Source: Paenibacillus auburnensis (GTDB taxonomy: Bacteria; Bacillota; Bacilli; Paenibacillales; Paenibacillaceae). From it: a DNA stretch of 64,000 bases. Of this stretch, positions 55,851 through 64,000 are shown in pieces; positions within the stretch are counted from its first letter, which is position 1; each line of letters begins with the position of its first letter. The DNA is taken from positions 62,001-126,000 of the forward strand of contig NZ_CAKMMG010000004.1 in assembly GCF_927798115.1 (NCBI RefSeq), written 5' to 3'. The notes beneath the pieces are model-generated. The model ran no database searches. It was not told the DNA's origin and worked only from the letters and a program-made list of their open reading frames with translations. Made by a program: the position numbers and the translations under genes.

Positions 55851-56347
55851 TCTGCTGTCCATCCTCCTAATAGTTTGTGAGCATAGCCTGCCGATTAGTA
55901 TCGTACAAAAGCGACACTGGAAGCGTATGCTTAAAATTGGTGAGCCTCCGCTTTGTAAAAACACTTGTCCAAAACCTGCTTCGGAAGCATACTGTTAGTT
56001 CTGTCAGCTTAGGCAGTATGAATAACTCAGGAACGCTTATTTTGGAACCATTATCCGTAGTACATGGGCTTTAGCATCACTATACATCTATCGCTAATTA
56101 CATCATTTTCAACTATACGCCTAAGCTGCGATTAGTCTGCATCGAGGCAAGAACGTAGGCCCAACGTCTTTTATTACCCAGATTTTGCATTACTCTAACA
56201 GAAATATGGAAATTCATGTTAGGTTTTCGCTTTACACACCTCTTTCCGCACAACAAAAAAAGACCTTGGGAAAATCCCAAGGTCTGTGCTAGCGTAGTCT
56301 CAATTGCTAACCATCTACCATATATGTAGGTCGGCTGCGCCGGATGA
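55851..56347. other. Long leader of the SLH gene and the csp terminator
   Basis: No gene is visible in these 497 bases. There are inverted pairs: CATACTG/CAGTATG (55988-56020), AGCTTAGGC (56007-56015) against GCCTAAGCT (56120-56128), and near-palindrome AAGCGTATGCTT (55921-55932). The region may be a structured mRNA leader for the SLH protein. The csp terminator is at 56255-56285. Confidence 0.5.
56255..56285 (-). terminator. Terminator of the cold-shock gene
   Basis: AGACCTTGGGA and TCCCAAGGTCT pair around an AAA loop, with a T run on the minus strand (six or more). Confidence 0.85.
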
Positions 56348-56545
56348 TTATAATTTGATGACGTTAGCTGCTTGTGGTCCGCGTGCGCCTTCTACGATAT
56401 CAAACTCAACGGATTGACCTTCATCCAAAGTCTTGAAACCGTCAGTTTGGATTGCGGAGAAGTGTACGAATACGTCGCCACCGTCGGCAGTTTCGATGAA
56501 ACCATAACCCTTTTCTGCGTTAAACCATTTAACTTTACCTTCCAT
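56348..56545 (-). CDS. Cold-shock protein (CspA/CspB family)
   Basis: This 65-residue cold-shock domain has RNP1 (KGYGFIE) and RNP2 (VFVHFSAI), binding single-stranded RNA and DNA. It has the standard length. The gene has its own strong promoter and a terminator. The leader of about 55 bases is short, so the cold-induced long-leader mechanism is not obvious. Confidence 0.97.
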   Translation of the reverse strand: MEGKVKWFNAEKGYGFIETADGGDVFVHFSAIQTDGFKTLDEGQSVEFDIVEGARGPQAANVIKL

Positions 56546-56598
56546 TGATTAAACATTCCCTTCGTCATCAGATGAACGTGAGTCTTGCTCACAACTCG

Positions 56599-56628
56599 AC
56601 TATACCACCGCTGCTTCTCTATTGTCAA
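56599..56628 (-). promoter_or_regulatory. Sigma-A promoter of the cold-shock gene
   Basis: TTGACA (56623-56628) and TATAGT (56599-56604) on the minus strand, spaced 18 bases. The -35 is perfect. Confidence 0.75.
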
Positions 56629-56709
56629 TTGGAAAAGTAAATGTTTACTTTCAATAATTTACCATTCGTTAATTTAAAAATAAAGTAGCTTAAACTGTGA
56701 TAATTTCAT

Positions 56710-56749
56710 CAAAAAAGGAGCAGACGCTTTATAATACCCGTCTGCTCCT
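56710..56749 (-). terminator. Terminator of the flagellar cap operon
   Basis: AGGAGCAGACG pairs with CGTCTGCTCCT around a 12-base loop, followed on the minus strand by six T. It is 24 bases beyond the fliT-like stop. Confidence 0.85.
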
Positions 56750-56772
56750 GAGATGAAACATCAGGAAATTAT

Positions 56773-57108
56773 TTATTTTTTGCGGTCCATTAGGATGCTG
56801 TCGGGGGCGTATTTGGCTTCGTATGCGTTGCGCTGGGTCTTGGCTTGGTTACGCTTCATCAGCCAGTCTTGAGCCTCCACCCGCAAAGCATTCATCCGAT
56901 CCAGCAGCACATTATCATGCTCTAGAATTCGATTGATTTCTTGCTTTTGTGCAGGTGAAGATGGGCGTAATTCGACTTGTTCTGCAATCGAATCGACAAG
57001 TTTCTGCCGTTCCTCCACAAAGCTCACAAGTTCCTCATAAGTTGCTTCCTGTAGCCTGCCCAACATTTCACGGGTAAGCTGATCCAGCGTGCGGATTAAT
57101 TCATCCAT
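56773..57108 (-). CDS. fliT: FliT-like flagellar protein
   Basis: This 111-residue all-helical protein starts at ATG 57108 inside the fliS stop region (8-base overlap). FliT-type proteins are export chaperones of the FliD cap in enteric bacteria; in B. subtilis a short FliT follows FliS. Sequence similarity within the family is low, so the call is mainly by length, predicted coils and position after fliS. The longer frame from 57135 would overlap fliS more and has no ribosome site. Confidence 0.65.
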   Translation of the reverse strand: MDELIRTLDQLTREMLGRLQEATYEELVSFVEERQKLVDSIAEQVELRPSSPAQKQEINRILEHDNVLLDRMNALRVEAQDWLMKRNQAKTQRNAYEAKYAPDSILMDRKK

Positions 57109-57502
57109 TAGCAATCTCAGTTTGGCCTGCCGCAAGCTTGGAGGCTTGGAGCCAGGTTTCGCGGAGTTCGATCAGATAGCCTAAAGCCTCTTCGGCTTTT
57201 TCCCCACTTTTATGAATATTCGCTTCGATCAGGAGATGATTAGCATATTCATAAAGCGAGAACAAATTCTTAGATATTTCAATGGAATGATCCAATGTAG
57301 ACATCAGTTCGCTTATAATGGTCTGAGCCTTTCCAAGATTAAGATTCGTTTTCTCATAATCTTGTTTACTTATTCCATCCATACCAGCCCGTATAAAACG
57401 GATTGCTCCGTCATACAACATAATTACCAATTGTGCAGGTGTAGACGTCTGTACTGAAGACTGACGGTATTTCTCATAAGGAGATTTTAGCAATTGTGTC
57501 AC
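57101..57502 (-). CDS. fliS: Flagellar export chaperone FliS
   Basis: This 133-residue four-helix protein keeps flagellin unpolymerised until export. The N-terminus (PYEKYRQSSVQTSTPAQLVIMLYDGAIRFIRAG) is typical. It lies 18 bases after fliD in the flaG-fliD-fliS-fliT unit. In B. subtilis FliS and FliW cooperate with CsrA and Hag in homeostasis. Confidence 0.95.
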   Translation of the reverse strand: MTQLLKSPYEKYRQSSVQTSTPAQLVIMLYDGAIRFIRAGMDGISKQDYEKTNLNLGKAQTIISELMSTLDHSIEISKNLFSLYEYANHLLIEANIHKSGEKAEEALGYLIELRETWLQASKLAAGQTEIANG

Positions 57503-57520
57503 CCTCTATTATTAATTATC

Positions 57521-59131
57521 TTAGCTGGCCGTAGAGAAAAGACTGGAGGATTGGGACTGCATCTTGTTCATTGCAGTTTCCATTGCAGTAAATTGCTTAT
57601 AATAACGCGTCTCAGCGTTCTCTAGATTCGTTAACATTGTACTAATTCGGCTGTTATATTCTTTAAGCTTCTTACTCATTACACTTTCTTCTTTAAAGCT
57701 GACAGTAAGGTCAGTGGAAAATTTACTTGTTCCGACTCTCTTTACCAGACTATCTAAAGTAACAGTTATTTTATCTGCTAATTTATCAAAAACTCCATTG
57801 GTTGAATCGCTTCCAGTCCCCTGGAACAGATCGATCGCATTTTGTGGATTATCAGTCAATGCCTTCTTTAATACAGTCTCATCCAGCACAATTTTACCAC
57901 CGGAGTTATAAGCCCCCATAGTAATCCCAAGGTTGCCTAACTTAACGACCTCACCCGAAATAACGCTTCTCATTTGATTCAAAGCTGATCTAAGGATATC
58001 ATCATTTTTAAGCAAGCCGCTTTTGGCCTTCTCCGTCCAGTTAGCTATATCTGTATCTTTCATCGCTGTCTTCTGCTCATCGGTTAGTGGTGCGAAGTCA
58101 CGATATTTCGCCTCATCCACTTTGGTGTTTAACAGTCCCAGCAGGGTGTTGTAATCCTCTACAAACCCCTTAATTGTCTGCATTGCAGTTTCAGTGTCAC
58201 TTGTTGTTGTGATACTAACAGGAGTGTCACCAGTTGTTGGTGCAACAGTAGGATCTGCTTGATCAACTGTCTTCTTCTGAAGGGTGAGCTGAACACCATT
58301 AACTGTAAAGGTATTGCTAGCCTGTGTGTACTGCTTACCATTAACATAAGCGTAGGAATCTTGACCATCAGTGGTAACATATTTAGTCGTCATGCTTGGA
58401 TCCGCCGCATTATATTTTTGATTAAATAGATCAAGCAGGCTGTTATCATCTGTAGCTACAATCTCTGCTTTTCCACTCCCGGTCGTAGTATTGATTTTGC
58501 CGGTATCTTTCGCGCTTATGATTAATTTCCCGGTGATCTCATCATACTTCGCTGTAACGTTAGCTTTGGAATTTCCGTTAATTGTCGAAACAACTGTAGC
58601 AATTGAAGTAGTACCATTGAACAGAGATTTGCCATTACTGTCTACGAAACTCACACCGTTAATGGTAAATTTATATTCCTCTTCATTAAGAGCTTTCTTA
58701 TCCGCATCTGTAAGAATAGCAGGATCTGGAACAGTATTAATAATCTTAATATCAGCAAGAGTTTTAGTACTGGCAACCGGATTGCTGGATCCGCGCGTTT
58801 CAACCGTTTTTTTGGTTGCTACCTGGGTGATGCTAACCTTCATATCAATCCCATTTGCTGTAGCACCAGCTTCTGCCTTAAGCGCATCTGTATTTCCACT
58901 AACTACAGCTTTCTGGGTATTTAGAGCAGCGCCTTTTCCATATTTATCTACAAGCTTATTATTACGAAAATCAACAAGCTTACTGTTGATTTCTCTGTAA
59001 CTATCTCTGGTCCACTCCAGGGTCTGTTTCTGCTGATAAAGCTTATCAAGCGGAATACGCTTAGCAGTCATCAAGTTCTTAACCATTGTATCTACATCGA
59101 TACCTGAAAATCCATTAACACGAGTTACCAC
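57521..59131 (-). CDS. fliD: Flagellar hook-associated protein 2, filament cap FliD
   Basis: This 536-residue protein has FliD_N (about 5-105, GIDVDTMVKNLMTAKRIPLDKLYQQKQTLEW) and FliD_C (about 300-530), with a large inserted middle region rich in Thr and Asp. The C-terminal coiled coil ends MQSQSSSLFSTAS. It caps the growing filament. The length is within range for species with longer flagellin. Confidence 0.96.
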   Translation of the reverse strand: MVTRVNGFSGIDVDTMVKNLMTAKRIPLDKLYQQKQTLEWTRDSYREINSKLVDFRNNKLVDKYGKGAALNTQKAVVSGNTDALKAEAGATANGIDMKVSITQVATKKTVETRGSSNPVASTKTLADIKIINTVPDPAILTDADKKALNEEEYKFTINGVSFVDSNGKSLFNGTTSIATVVSTINGNSKANVTAKYDEITGKLIISAKDTGKINTTTGSGKAEIVATDDNSLLDLFNQKYNAADPSMTTKYVTTDGQDSYAYVNGKQYTQASNTFTVNGVQLTLQKKTVDQADPTVAPTTGDTPVSITTTSDTETAMQTIKGFVEDYNTLLGLLNTKVDEAKYRDFAPLTDEQKTAMKDTDIANWTEKAKSGLLKNDDILRSALNQMRSVISGEVVKLGNLGITMGAYNSGGKIVLDETVLKKALTDNPQNAIDLFQGTGSDSTNGVFDKLADKITVTLDSLVKRVGTSKFSTDLTVSFKEESVMSKKLKEYNSRISTMLTNLENAETRYYKQFTAMETAMNKMQSQSSSLFSTAS

Positions 59132-59147
59132 ATTACCCCTCCTGACA

Positions 59148-59537
59148 TTATATTTTCTCGTCTACTAAGATTCCTGCGATTTCCATCATCTTGGCTACCA
59201 GATCCAAAGTTTTCTCAGGCGGGATCTCACGAATAAGCTCGCCTGTGTCTTTATTCATTACCTTCACCATGATGTCATGTGTCTTCTCATGTACGCTGAT
59301 CTCTAATGTTGTCTGGGGGCCCTGAAGAGATTTCACAGCACGTTCGATCGTTCTTATCAATTGTTCATCGGCTACGGATACCTTGACACCTTGACTTTCC
59401 TTTACGCTCATATCCTTGTAATTTTTTATATCTGATACCGTATTAGTTGATTCTCCGCTGCCTTTCACCGTAACCGGTTCCGGTCTGGTCTGTCCACTTA
59501 TTGGACCAGAAGCCGAAAGAGATAGCTGTACATTCAT
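59148..59537 (-). CDS. flaG: FlaG family flagellar protein
   Basis: This 129-residue protein (start ATG 59537, GGAGG eight bases upstream) has a polar N-terminal half and the conserved FlaG core near residues 60-129 (LEISVHEKTHDIMVKVMNKDTGELIREIPPEKTLDLVAKM). FlaG limits filament length in some species. It heads the flaG-fliD-fliS-fliT unit, behind a perfect sigma-D promoter. Confidence 0.93.
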   Translation of the reverse strand: MNVQLSLSASGPISGQTRPEPVTVKGSGESTNTVSDIKNYKDMSVKESQGVKVSVADEQLIRTIERAVKSLQGPQTTLEISVHEKTHDIMVKVMNKDTGELIREIPPEKTLDLVAKMMEIAGILVDEKI

Positions 59538-59572
59538 GAGCCCATCCTCCAACAACGCTTGATTTATTATAT

Positions 59573-59600
59573 ATATCGGCTTTCGTCAAGTCTTTTTTTA
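59573..59600 (-). promoter_or_regulatory. Sigma-D promoter of flaG-fliD-fliS-fliT
   Basis: TAAA (59597-59600), a 16-base spacer and GCCGATAT (59573-59580), all matching the flagellar sigma factor consensus. It lies between the hag terminator and flaG. Confidence 0.8.
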
Positions 59601-59610
59601 GCTATATACA

Positions 59611-59643
59611 AATAAAAAAAAGCTCCAGGATACCCTGGAGCTT
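59611..59643 (-). terminator. Terminator of hag
   Basis: AAGCTCCAGG and CCTGGAGCTT pair with a four-base loop, followed on the minus strand by eight T. It is a strong stop for a very abundant mRNA. Confidence 0.9.
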
Positions 59644-59661
59644 TCGGTAGTACAGTAAATC

Positions 59662-61326
59662 TTAACGAAGCAATTGAAGAACGCCTTGTGGCTGTTGGTT
59701 AGCTTGAGCCAACATAGCTTGTGCAGCCTGTGCAAGGATGTTGTTCTTAGTTTGTTCCATCATTTCCTTAGCCATATCCACGTCACGTACACGGGATTCA
59801 GCTGCAGTCAAGTTCTCGGAAGATGTATTCAAGTTGTTGATGGTGTGTTCCAGACGGTTCTGAACCGCACCCAGTTTAGCGCGTTCGCTGGAAACGGAGC
59901 TGATAGCTTTGTCCAGGGAAGTGATGGAAGCAGAAGCTCCAGCAGTTGTGGAAATGTCTACACCAGCGATACCTAGAGCAGCAGAACGCATGTCGCTAAC
60001 ACCAAAAGTAATACTTTGGCCTTTGTTTGCACCAATTTGGAAAGTTACTCCACCGTTGCCTGAAGCATCAGTTTGGGCTTGTGTCAAGCCGAGATCTTTA
60101 ATCGATGTTTCGCCCTCTTGCTCATTGAAAGTCAAAGCACCTGTTTCATTCGTGATCTCAAAACGACCATCTTGTGATGCAGTTACTTTTACATCTTCAA
60201 TGTAACCAGCTTTACCAGTCAAGCCATTATCAGTGTTATATTTAGTGATAGCAGTTTGCAATGCTGTTTGAAGAGCCGTTGCTTGAGCATCCATATCAGC
60301 ACCATTTGTAATGGTTACAGCAGCAGTTTGCAGTTTAACTCCATTAACTTCAAAGTCCAATTTCTTAGCAGTAACTGTCTGTCCACTATATTTCATAGTA
60401 CCTGCATTAGCGGCGTAAGTTCCTGCTCCACCCGAAACGGCACCAGCAGTGTTAGAGAGGATAAGTGAACCTACGGAAGTTGCTGCTCCAGAAGTAAACA
60501 AACCAACGGTAGAAGTTTTACCTGTCGAGCTGCTTTCCAAAACGATCTTATTAGAGGCATCCAGATATCCATTAAGATGTCCAACCGTAGCGCCTGCAGC
60601 ATTAGTAGAGTTATAGTTGTCAATGGCTGTATTTAGCGCACCAACAAGTGTATCCTTAATGTTTTTCAATGATGCAGCGCCAGCATTAGTTAAGTCTGTA
60701 TCAATTGAATCTTTTTGCGCTTGCGTCAGTAGTGTATCCCAGTTCACATCAATGTGATGACCATCAATTTCAAAAGTGTCTTTTTCAAATGTGACTGTAG
60801 ATTGGTTAGCTTTCAGTGAACCAGCACTAGTCATACTTCCTGAGGTTAATTTAGCTACAACAGAGCTAGTTGTACTATTAGCCCCTACTACTGCTCCAGC
60901 AGATTTCAAAGCACCGTTCAGCAATTTCTTTGTATTGAACTCAGTAGTGTTACCGATACGGTCGATTTCTTCCTTCAGCTGACCAACTTCGCTTTGCAGC
61001 GCTTTGCGGTCTTCTTCAGTGTTAGTGCCGTTAGCGGATTGTACGGAAAGCTCACGAACGCGTTGCAGAATGCTGTGAGTTTCGCTCAGCGCGCCTTCAG
61101 CTGTTTGAATCAAAGAGATACCGTCTTGAGCATTCTTGGAAGCCATATCCAAACCGCGGATTTGACCGCGCATTTTTTCGGAGATTGCCAGACCAGCGGC
61201 ATCGTCACCTGCACGGTTGATGCGAAGACCGGAAGACAGCTTCTCGATGTTCTTGCTAGTTGCAGCAGAGTTGCTGGACAATTGACGGTGAGTGTTCAAC
61301 GCTGTGATATTGTGGTTAATAATCAT
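59662..61326 (-). CDS. hag: Flagellin
   Basis: The filament subunit has 554 residues. The conserved N-terminal helix region (residues 1-140; [37 protein letters not shown]) and C-terminal region (about 460-554; [20 protein letters not shown]) are intact. The middle (about 145-455) is a large variable surface domain rich in Ala, Gly, Thr and Ser with no Cys, longer than in B. subtilis Hag (about 300 residues). The start at ATG 61326 follows GGGAGGA; translation control by CsrA is described separately. Confidence 0.98.
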   Translation of the reverse strand: MIINHNITALNTHRQLSSNSAATSKNIEKLSSGLRINRAGDDAAGLAISEKMRGQIRGLDMASKNAQDGISLIQTAEGALSETHSILQRVRELSVQSANGTNTEEDRKALQSEVGQLKEEIDRIGNTTEFNTKKLLNGALKSAGAVVGANSTTSSVVAKLTSGSMTSAGSLKANQSTVTFEKDTFEIDGHHIDVNWDTLLTQAQKDSIDTDLTNAGAASLKNIKDTLVGALNTAIDNYNSTNAAGATVGHLNGYLDASNKIVLESSSTGKTSTVGLFTSGAATSVGSLILSNTAGAVSGGAGTYAANAGTMKYSGQTVTAKKLDFEVNGVKLQTAAVTITNGADMDAQATALQTALQTAITKYNTDNGLTGKAGYIEDVKVTASQDGRFEITNETGALTFNEQEGETSIKDLGLTQAQTDASGNGGVTFQIGANKGQSITFGVSDMRSAALGIAGVDISTTAGASASITSLDKAISSVSSERAKLGAVQNRLEHTINNLNTSSENLTAAESRVRDVDMAKEMMEQTKNNILAQAAQAMLAQANQQPQGVLQLLR

Positions 61327-61334
61327 TTGATATT

Positions 61335-61371
61335 TCCTCCCTGAAATTAAGTTAGTTCCACATCCATGTGG
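61335..61371 (-). promoter_or_regulatory. CsrA-binding sites in the hag leader
   Basis: CCACATGGATGTGG (61358-61371) folds into a hairpin whose loop reads ATGGAT, fitting the CsrA consensus ACANGGANGU. About 15 bases downstream the ribosome site AGGGAGGA (61335-61342) carries a second GGA. This two-site arrangement blocks hag translation when CsrA is free, as known in B. subtilis. The regulator genes fliW and csrA lie directly upstream. Confidence 0.7.
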
Positions 61372-61424
61372 TAAACGCCGAACCGTTAAGGTCGGCCGCC
61401 CTGCCGGATCAGCGTCTAATACAT

Positions 61425-61452
61425 ATATCGACGGCTTGTCGTCAACTGTTTA
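61425..61452 (-). promoter_or_regulatory. Sigma-D promoter of hag
   Basis: TAAA (61449-61452), 16-base spacer, GTCGATAT (61425-61432): seven of eight -10 positions match GCCGATAT. Same spacing as the flaG promoter. Confidence 0.8.
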
Positions 61453-61500
61453 TAGCTGTTTTATCTTTTTTCAAAAAAAGTTTCCTGAGAAGTTGCTTAT

Positions 61501-61540
61501 AACAACAAAAAACCCGAGCTGCGTTAAGCAGACTCAGGTT
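61501..61540 (-). terminator. Terminator of csrA
   Basis: AACCTGAG-TCTGC pairs with GCAG-CTCGGGTT on the minus strand, then TTTTGTTGTT. Confidence 0.8.
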
Positions 61541-61559
61541 AGGTGTTCTATACTTATGA

Positions 61560-61802
61560 TTATTCGACAGAATTGGAGCCGCGCAGCCGATGAATCAATG
61601 CATTCAGATCAGCCTGCTGAGGAGCGACAGACTCACGGTTGGATTCCTGTATGGAGAGGTATACCTCTTTGCGGAAAATGTCCACATGCTTCGGTGCCGA
61701 GATTCCTACCTTCACAGTGTCACCCTCAACACTTAAGATTGTCAGCTCTATTTGATCCTGAATGACAATGGATTCCCCTTTCTTGCGGGACAATACGAGC
61801 AT
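61560..61802 (-). CDS. csrA: Carbon storage regulator CsrA
   Basis: This 80-residue RNA-binding dimer has the core [34 protein letters not shown]. The start is ATG 61802, one base after the fliW stop, giving coupled translation. In Bacillus, FliW binds CsrA and blocks it, and flagellin frees CsrA by sequestering FliW. The gene order fliW-csrA-hag makes this loop likely here. The tail beyond residue 55 is longer than the core needs. Confidence 0.95.
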   Translation of the reverse strand: MLVLSRKKGESIVIQDQIELTILSVEGDTVKVGISAPKHVDIFRKEVYLSIQESNRESVAPQQADLNALIHRLRGSNSVE

Positions 61803-61803
61803 G

Positions 61804-62259
61804 TTATCCACCATCCTTTCCGTCTATAGCCGTCTGTTCCTGCAGCAGGCTATGCTTAGTGTGATATGGGGTTCTATGCAGAACGATCTGTTTGCCGGCC
61901 CGATTCTCAGGATTGAGTACAATTGGAGCGAGAAGATTAATCGTTGATTGTTCGGCCTGCTCCTTCAGCGTAATGATGCATCTGACAAGTACGTCTGAAT
62001 GAATATTCAGTTCCTCCGCTTCATCATCCGGCAATTCAAATTCGTATGAAGGATAGAACACAAACGGATCACCCAGCAAGAAAGACAAGCCTTTTTCCTT
62101 GACGGACTGAAGTACCCAGAATGGGGTTTCAGCCATTGCTATCAGTGCAAAATCTGTTTCCTCATCAAAACCTGGCAGACCTTTAGAAAAATGGTACAAC
62201 TCTTGCTCCTCTATTTCAAGTTTGCCCCAGGACAATGTTTCTATAATCAAGTTCTTCAC
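61804..62259 (-). CDS. fliW: Flagellar assembly factor FliW
   Basis: This 151-residue beta-barrel protein is an antagonist of CsrA and partner of flagellin. The conserved start ([32 protein letters not shown]) and [19 protein letters not shown] are clear. It is followed by csrA with one base between. Confidence 0.95.
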   Translation of the reverse strand: MKNLIIETLSWGKLEIEEQELYHFSKGLPGFDEETDFALIAMAETPFWVLQSVKEKGLSFLLGDPFVFYPSYEFELPDDEAEELNIHSDVLVRCIITLKEQAEQSTINLLAPIVLNPENRAGKQIVLHRTPYHTKHSLLQEQTAIDGKDGG

Positions 62260-62321
62260 TCCTCAAAAGTTCTGCATAGCAAAACTAACTTATAAGATAA
62301 TAATAAAATTATCTACCGAAA

Positions 62322-62370
62322 AATAGAATAAAAGCTATAGAGGCGCTTATCTTGCACATCTATAGCTTAA
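62322..62370 (-). terminator. Hairpin after the DUF6470 gene
   Basis: TAAGCTATAG and CTATAGCTT arms lie beyond the stop, with TTTATTCTATTTTT on the minus strand. AT-rich, so probably weak. Confidence 0.6.
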
Positions 62371-62373
62371 GAG

Positions 62374-62943
62374 TTACATTTGGACATTTACTTCCGGCGG
62401 GATGTATTGAACGGAAGCATACTGCTGCATGTATATATTTAACTTACCTCTAGTATATTCAATTGTAGGATCATGTCTCTCTACCTGAATATCTACATGC
62501 GCCGCTTGATAATTGATCTGTGGAGCCCTTGTCTCAAAATGAATATCCACATTATCATAAGATGCCGGGCCGCACGGTTCAGGAAAAGAATTCGGTTCGG
62601 TATCCATCCCATATACTTCAGCAATGGTATTACCGGGCTTAAAGAATTCCGCCATTCGCGTCCCCTGCTCGACTCTGCGGGCAATCGCTTGAAGATACAG
62701 CTGCTGAATACCTGAATATATCCTTTTATTCATATCTAACACACTACCGCCATTATAGGCAGCACGTGCCCGGGTCTGATCAATGGTTAGCTCCGGACGT
62801 GTAGACTGAACAGTTAACTCTCCGGGAGTCGTCGTGATGTTAACCTCAGCCTTTGGCTGAGTAATGGAGAACGTGCCAAGATCAGCATCTATGCCAATCA
62901 GTGCAGGTGTCTGTCGAATTTGCAGAATAGGCTGCATCAACAA
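62374..62943 (-). CDS. DUF6470 family protein (YviE-like)
   Basis: This 189-residue protein is like B. subtilis YviE, located between flgL and fliW in the same order. Its pattern is repeated short beta segments (PEVNVQM, PELTIDQTRA, PQINYQAAHVDIQVERHDPTIEY), of unknown function. It is probably cytoplasmic, as no signal is seen. It lies 13 bases from flgL. Confidence 0.85.
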   Translation of the reverse strand: MLMQPILQIRQTPALIGIDADLGTFSITQPKAEVNITTTPGELTVQSTRPELTIDQTRARAAYNGGSVLDMNKRIYSGIQQLYLQAIARRVEQGTRMAEFFKPGNTIAEVYGMDTEPNSFPEPCGPASYDNVDIHFETRAPQINYQAAHVDIQVERHDPTIEYTRGKLNIYMQQYASVQYIPPEVNVQM

Positions 62944-62956
62944 GTATCACCCCCCG

Positions 62957-63874
62957 TTATCTGATGAAATCCACTAATGTTGTAGAGATAATCTTAGCTC
63001 CAACTGAAAGAGAAGCATTATAAATATTCTCTTGGATTTTGGACTGCATAATCAGGCCTTCGTAATCAGCATCCTCAGTTTTGGCTTGCAGATCGGTTAG
63101 ATTGATGTTCAAATCACTCAGACGATCCTGCATTAACTCTACACGGTTAGTCTTAGCGCCAATCTCGGAGCGGGCTGACAGAATCGTCTCATTTCGTGTA
63201 TCGATTTTATCCAATTGGTTCGATATCTCTGTAATATTACCCGCCTTCAGGGCAGTGGAAAGACTGTTAATAATAGAGAACAGGTTATCTGCTTCTCCGG
63301 TCTTACCAAACACGTCGTTTCCAGTCATATTAATCGGCATCTGGACACCTTCGCCGACGATATACTGAATCTGGCCTGTATCTGTAGTAACAGCTTGAGA
63401 TACATCGTAGGTACCATCAGCACCCTTGGGAAAATCATAAGGTTTCACATTGTACTGCTCGCCATTAAAAATATATTTACCATTAAGCTTGCTGTTGGAG
63501 ATATCCACCAATTGTTCTTTGAGCTGTGCTACTTCTTCATTAATACTATCTAACGCCGACTGAGGATTACTGCCTGTGGAAGCCTTCACGGTGAGTTCAC
63601 GCAATCGCTGAACCACATCTCCAGCCTGCCCTAGAACAGTATCATTATAATCAAGCCACGACAAAGCGCTGTCTACATTCTTGGTGTACTGCTCGTTGGA
63701 TGACAGCTCGGCACGGTAACGCAGGGAATAAGTAATGCCTACTGGATCATCGGAGGGTTTGTTAATTTTGCGGCCGCTTGAGAGCTGAAGCTGCGTGTCG
63801 TTCATGGTACGCGCATTACGGTTTATGTTAAGCAGCAGCTGTGAATTCATCATATTGGAGGTGACCCTCAACAT
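62957..63874 (-). CDS. flgL: Flagellar hook-filament junction protein FlgL (HAP3)
   Basis: This 305-residue protein has the flagellin-like N-terminal (MLRVTSNMMNSQLLLNINRNARTMNDTQLQLSSGRKINKPSDDP) and C-terminal coils. It joins hook and filament with FlgK. It starts with AAAGGAGG upstream, at ATG 63874, 14 bases after flgK. Confidence 0.97.
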   Translation of the reverse strand: MLRVTSNMMNSQLLLNINRNARTMNDTQLQLSSGRKINKPSDDPVGITYSLRYRAELSSNEQYTKNVDSALSWLDYNDTVLGQAGDVVQRLRELTVKASTGSNPQSALDSINEEVAQLKEQLVDISNSKLNGKYIFNGEQYNVKPYDFPKGADGTYDVSQAVTTDTGQIQYIVGEGVQMPINMTGNDVFGKTGEADNLFSIINSLSTALKAGNITEISNQLDKIDTRNETILSARSEIGAKTNRVELMQDRLSDLNINLTDLQAKTEDADYEGLIMQSKIQENIYNASLSVGAKIISTTLVDFIR

Positions 63875-63888
63875 AATCTATTCCTCCT

Positions 63889-64000
63889 TTATCTGCCGAC
63901 TGTGCCGGTAGAATTAATTAGTTTGTCGAGCATTTCGTCATAAGTTGTCATAAACCGCGCAGCAGCACTATAGGCATGCTGGAACACCAGCATATTCGAC
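63889..64000 (-). CDS. flgK: Flagellar hook-associated protein FlgK (HAP1), C-terminal fragment
   Basis: Only the last 36 residues are inside the window (SNMLVFQHAYSAAARFMTTY then DEMLDKLIN), with the stop TAA at 63889-63891. The typical FlgK C-terminal helix is recognisable. The rest of the gene lies beyond the window edge. Confidence 0.93.
   Translation of the reverse strand, partial: SNMLVFQHAYSAAARFMTTYDEMLDKLINSTGTVGR

Overview
The window is chromosomal DNA from a low-to-mid GC, flagellated, Gram-positive endospore-former, most probably Paenibacillus or a close relative (inference). Supporting signs are an S-layer-homology protein, a FliW-CsrA-Hag flagellar block, an FtsEX-CtpB-MinJ order like that of Bacillus, a PilM-PilN type IV pilus operon without a secretin, long-form HPF, and several families of palindromic intergenic repeats. 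I saw no tRNA, rRNA, CRISPR array, transposase or prophage gene.

Layout. 1-3.8 kb: end of a TolC-like coiled-coil gene, a small membrane protein, and a three-gene ABC-2 exporter. 3.8-7.5 kb: an RND efflux pump and an L-rhamnose mutarotase gene preceded by a possible 40-codon ORF. 7.7-13.1 kb: a linearmycin-resistance-like system (ATPase and two permeases) divergent from its own histidine kinase and response regulator, with paired 12-bp boxes between them. 13.1-22.4 kb: cell-wall and division genes on the minus strand (FtsE, FtsX, M23 hydrolase, CtpB protease, MinJ-like protein), then a VanW protein, a CBS protein and an IseA-like hydrolase inhibitor.

22.5-38.3 kb: a type IV pilus locus. The minus-strand operon is pilB-pilT-pilC-pilin-prepilin peptidase-pilMN fusion-pilO. 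Divergent from it is a 1511-residue exported protein (DUF5057-like, choice-of-anchor-A-like and Ig-like regions), and convergent on that is a PilV/PilW/PilX-like minor pilin operon. I infer that these make one surface appendage with a large adhesin. 38.4-39.2 kb: an esterase.

39.3-48.2 kb: arginine biosynthesis, argC-J-B-D-F followed by argG-argH, under a sigma-A promoter overlapped by ARG-box-like palindromes. The argF-argG gap is packed with repeats. 48.3-54.2 kb: a YitT protein, prfB with its programmed +1 frameshift, secA and hpf. 54.3-56.6 kb: an SLH protein and a cold-shock gene. 56.7-64 kb: late flagellar genes flgK(partial)-flgL-DUF6470-fliW-csrA-hag-flaG-fliD-fliS-fliT, with sigma-D promoters before hag and flaG and a CsrA-binding hairpin in the hag leader.

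The least expected items are a structured intergenic repeat in two copies whose inner stem differs by compensated substitutions, a 187-bp quasi-palindrome made of four 28-bp units, the pilus-linked giant adhesin with its minor pilins, and the PilM-PilN fusion.
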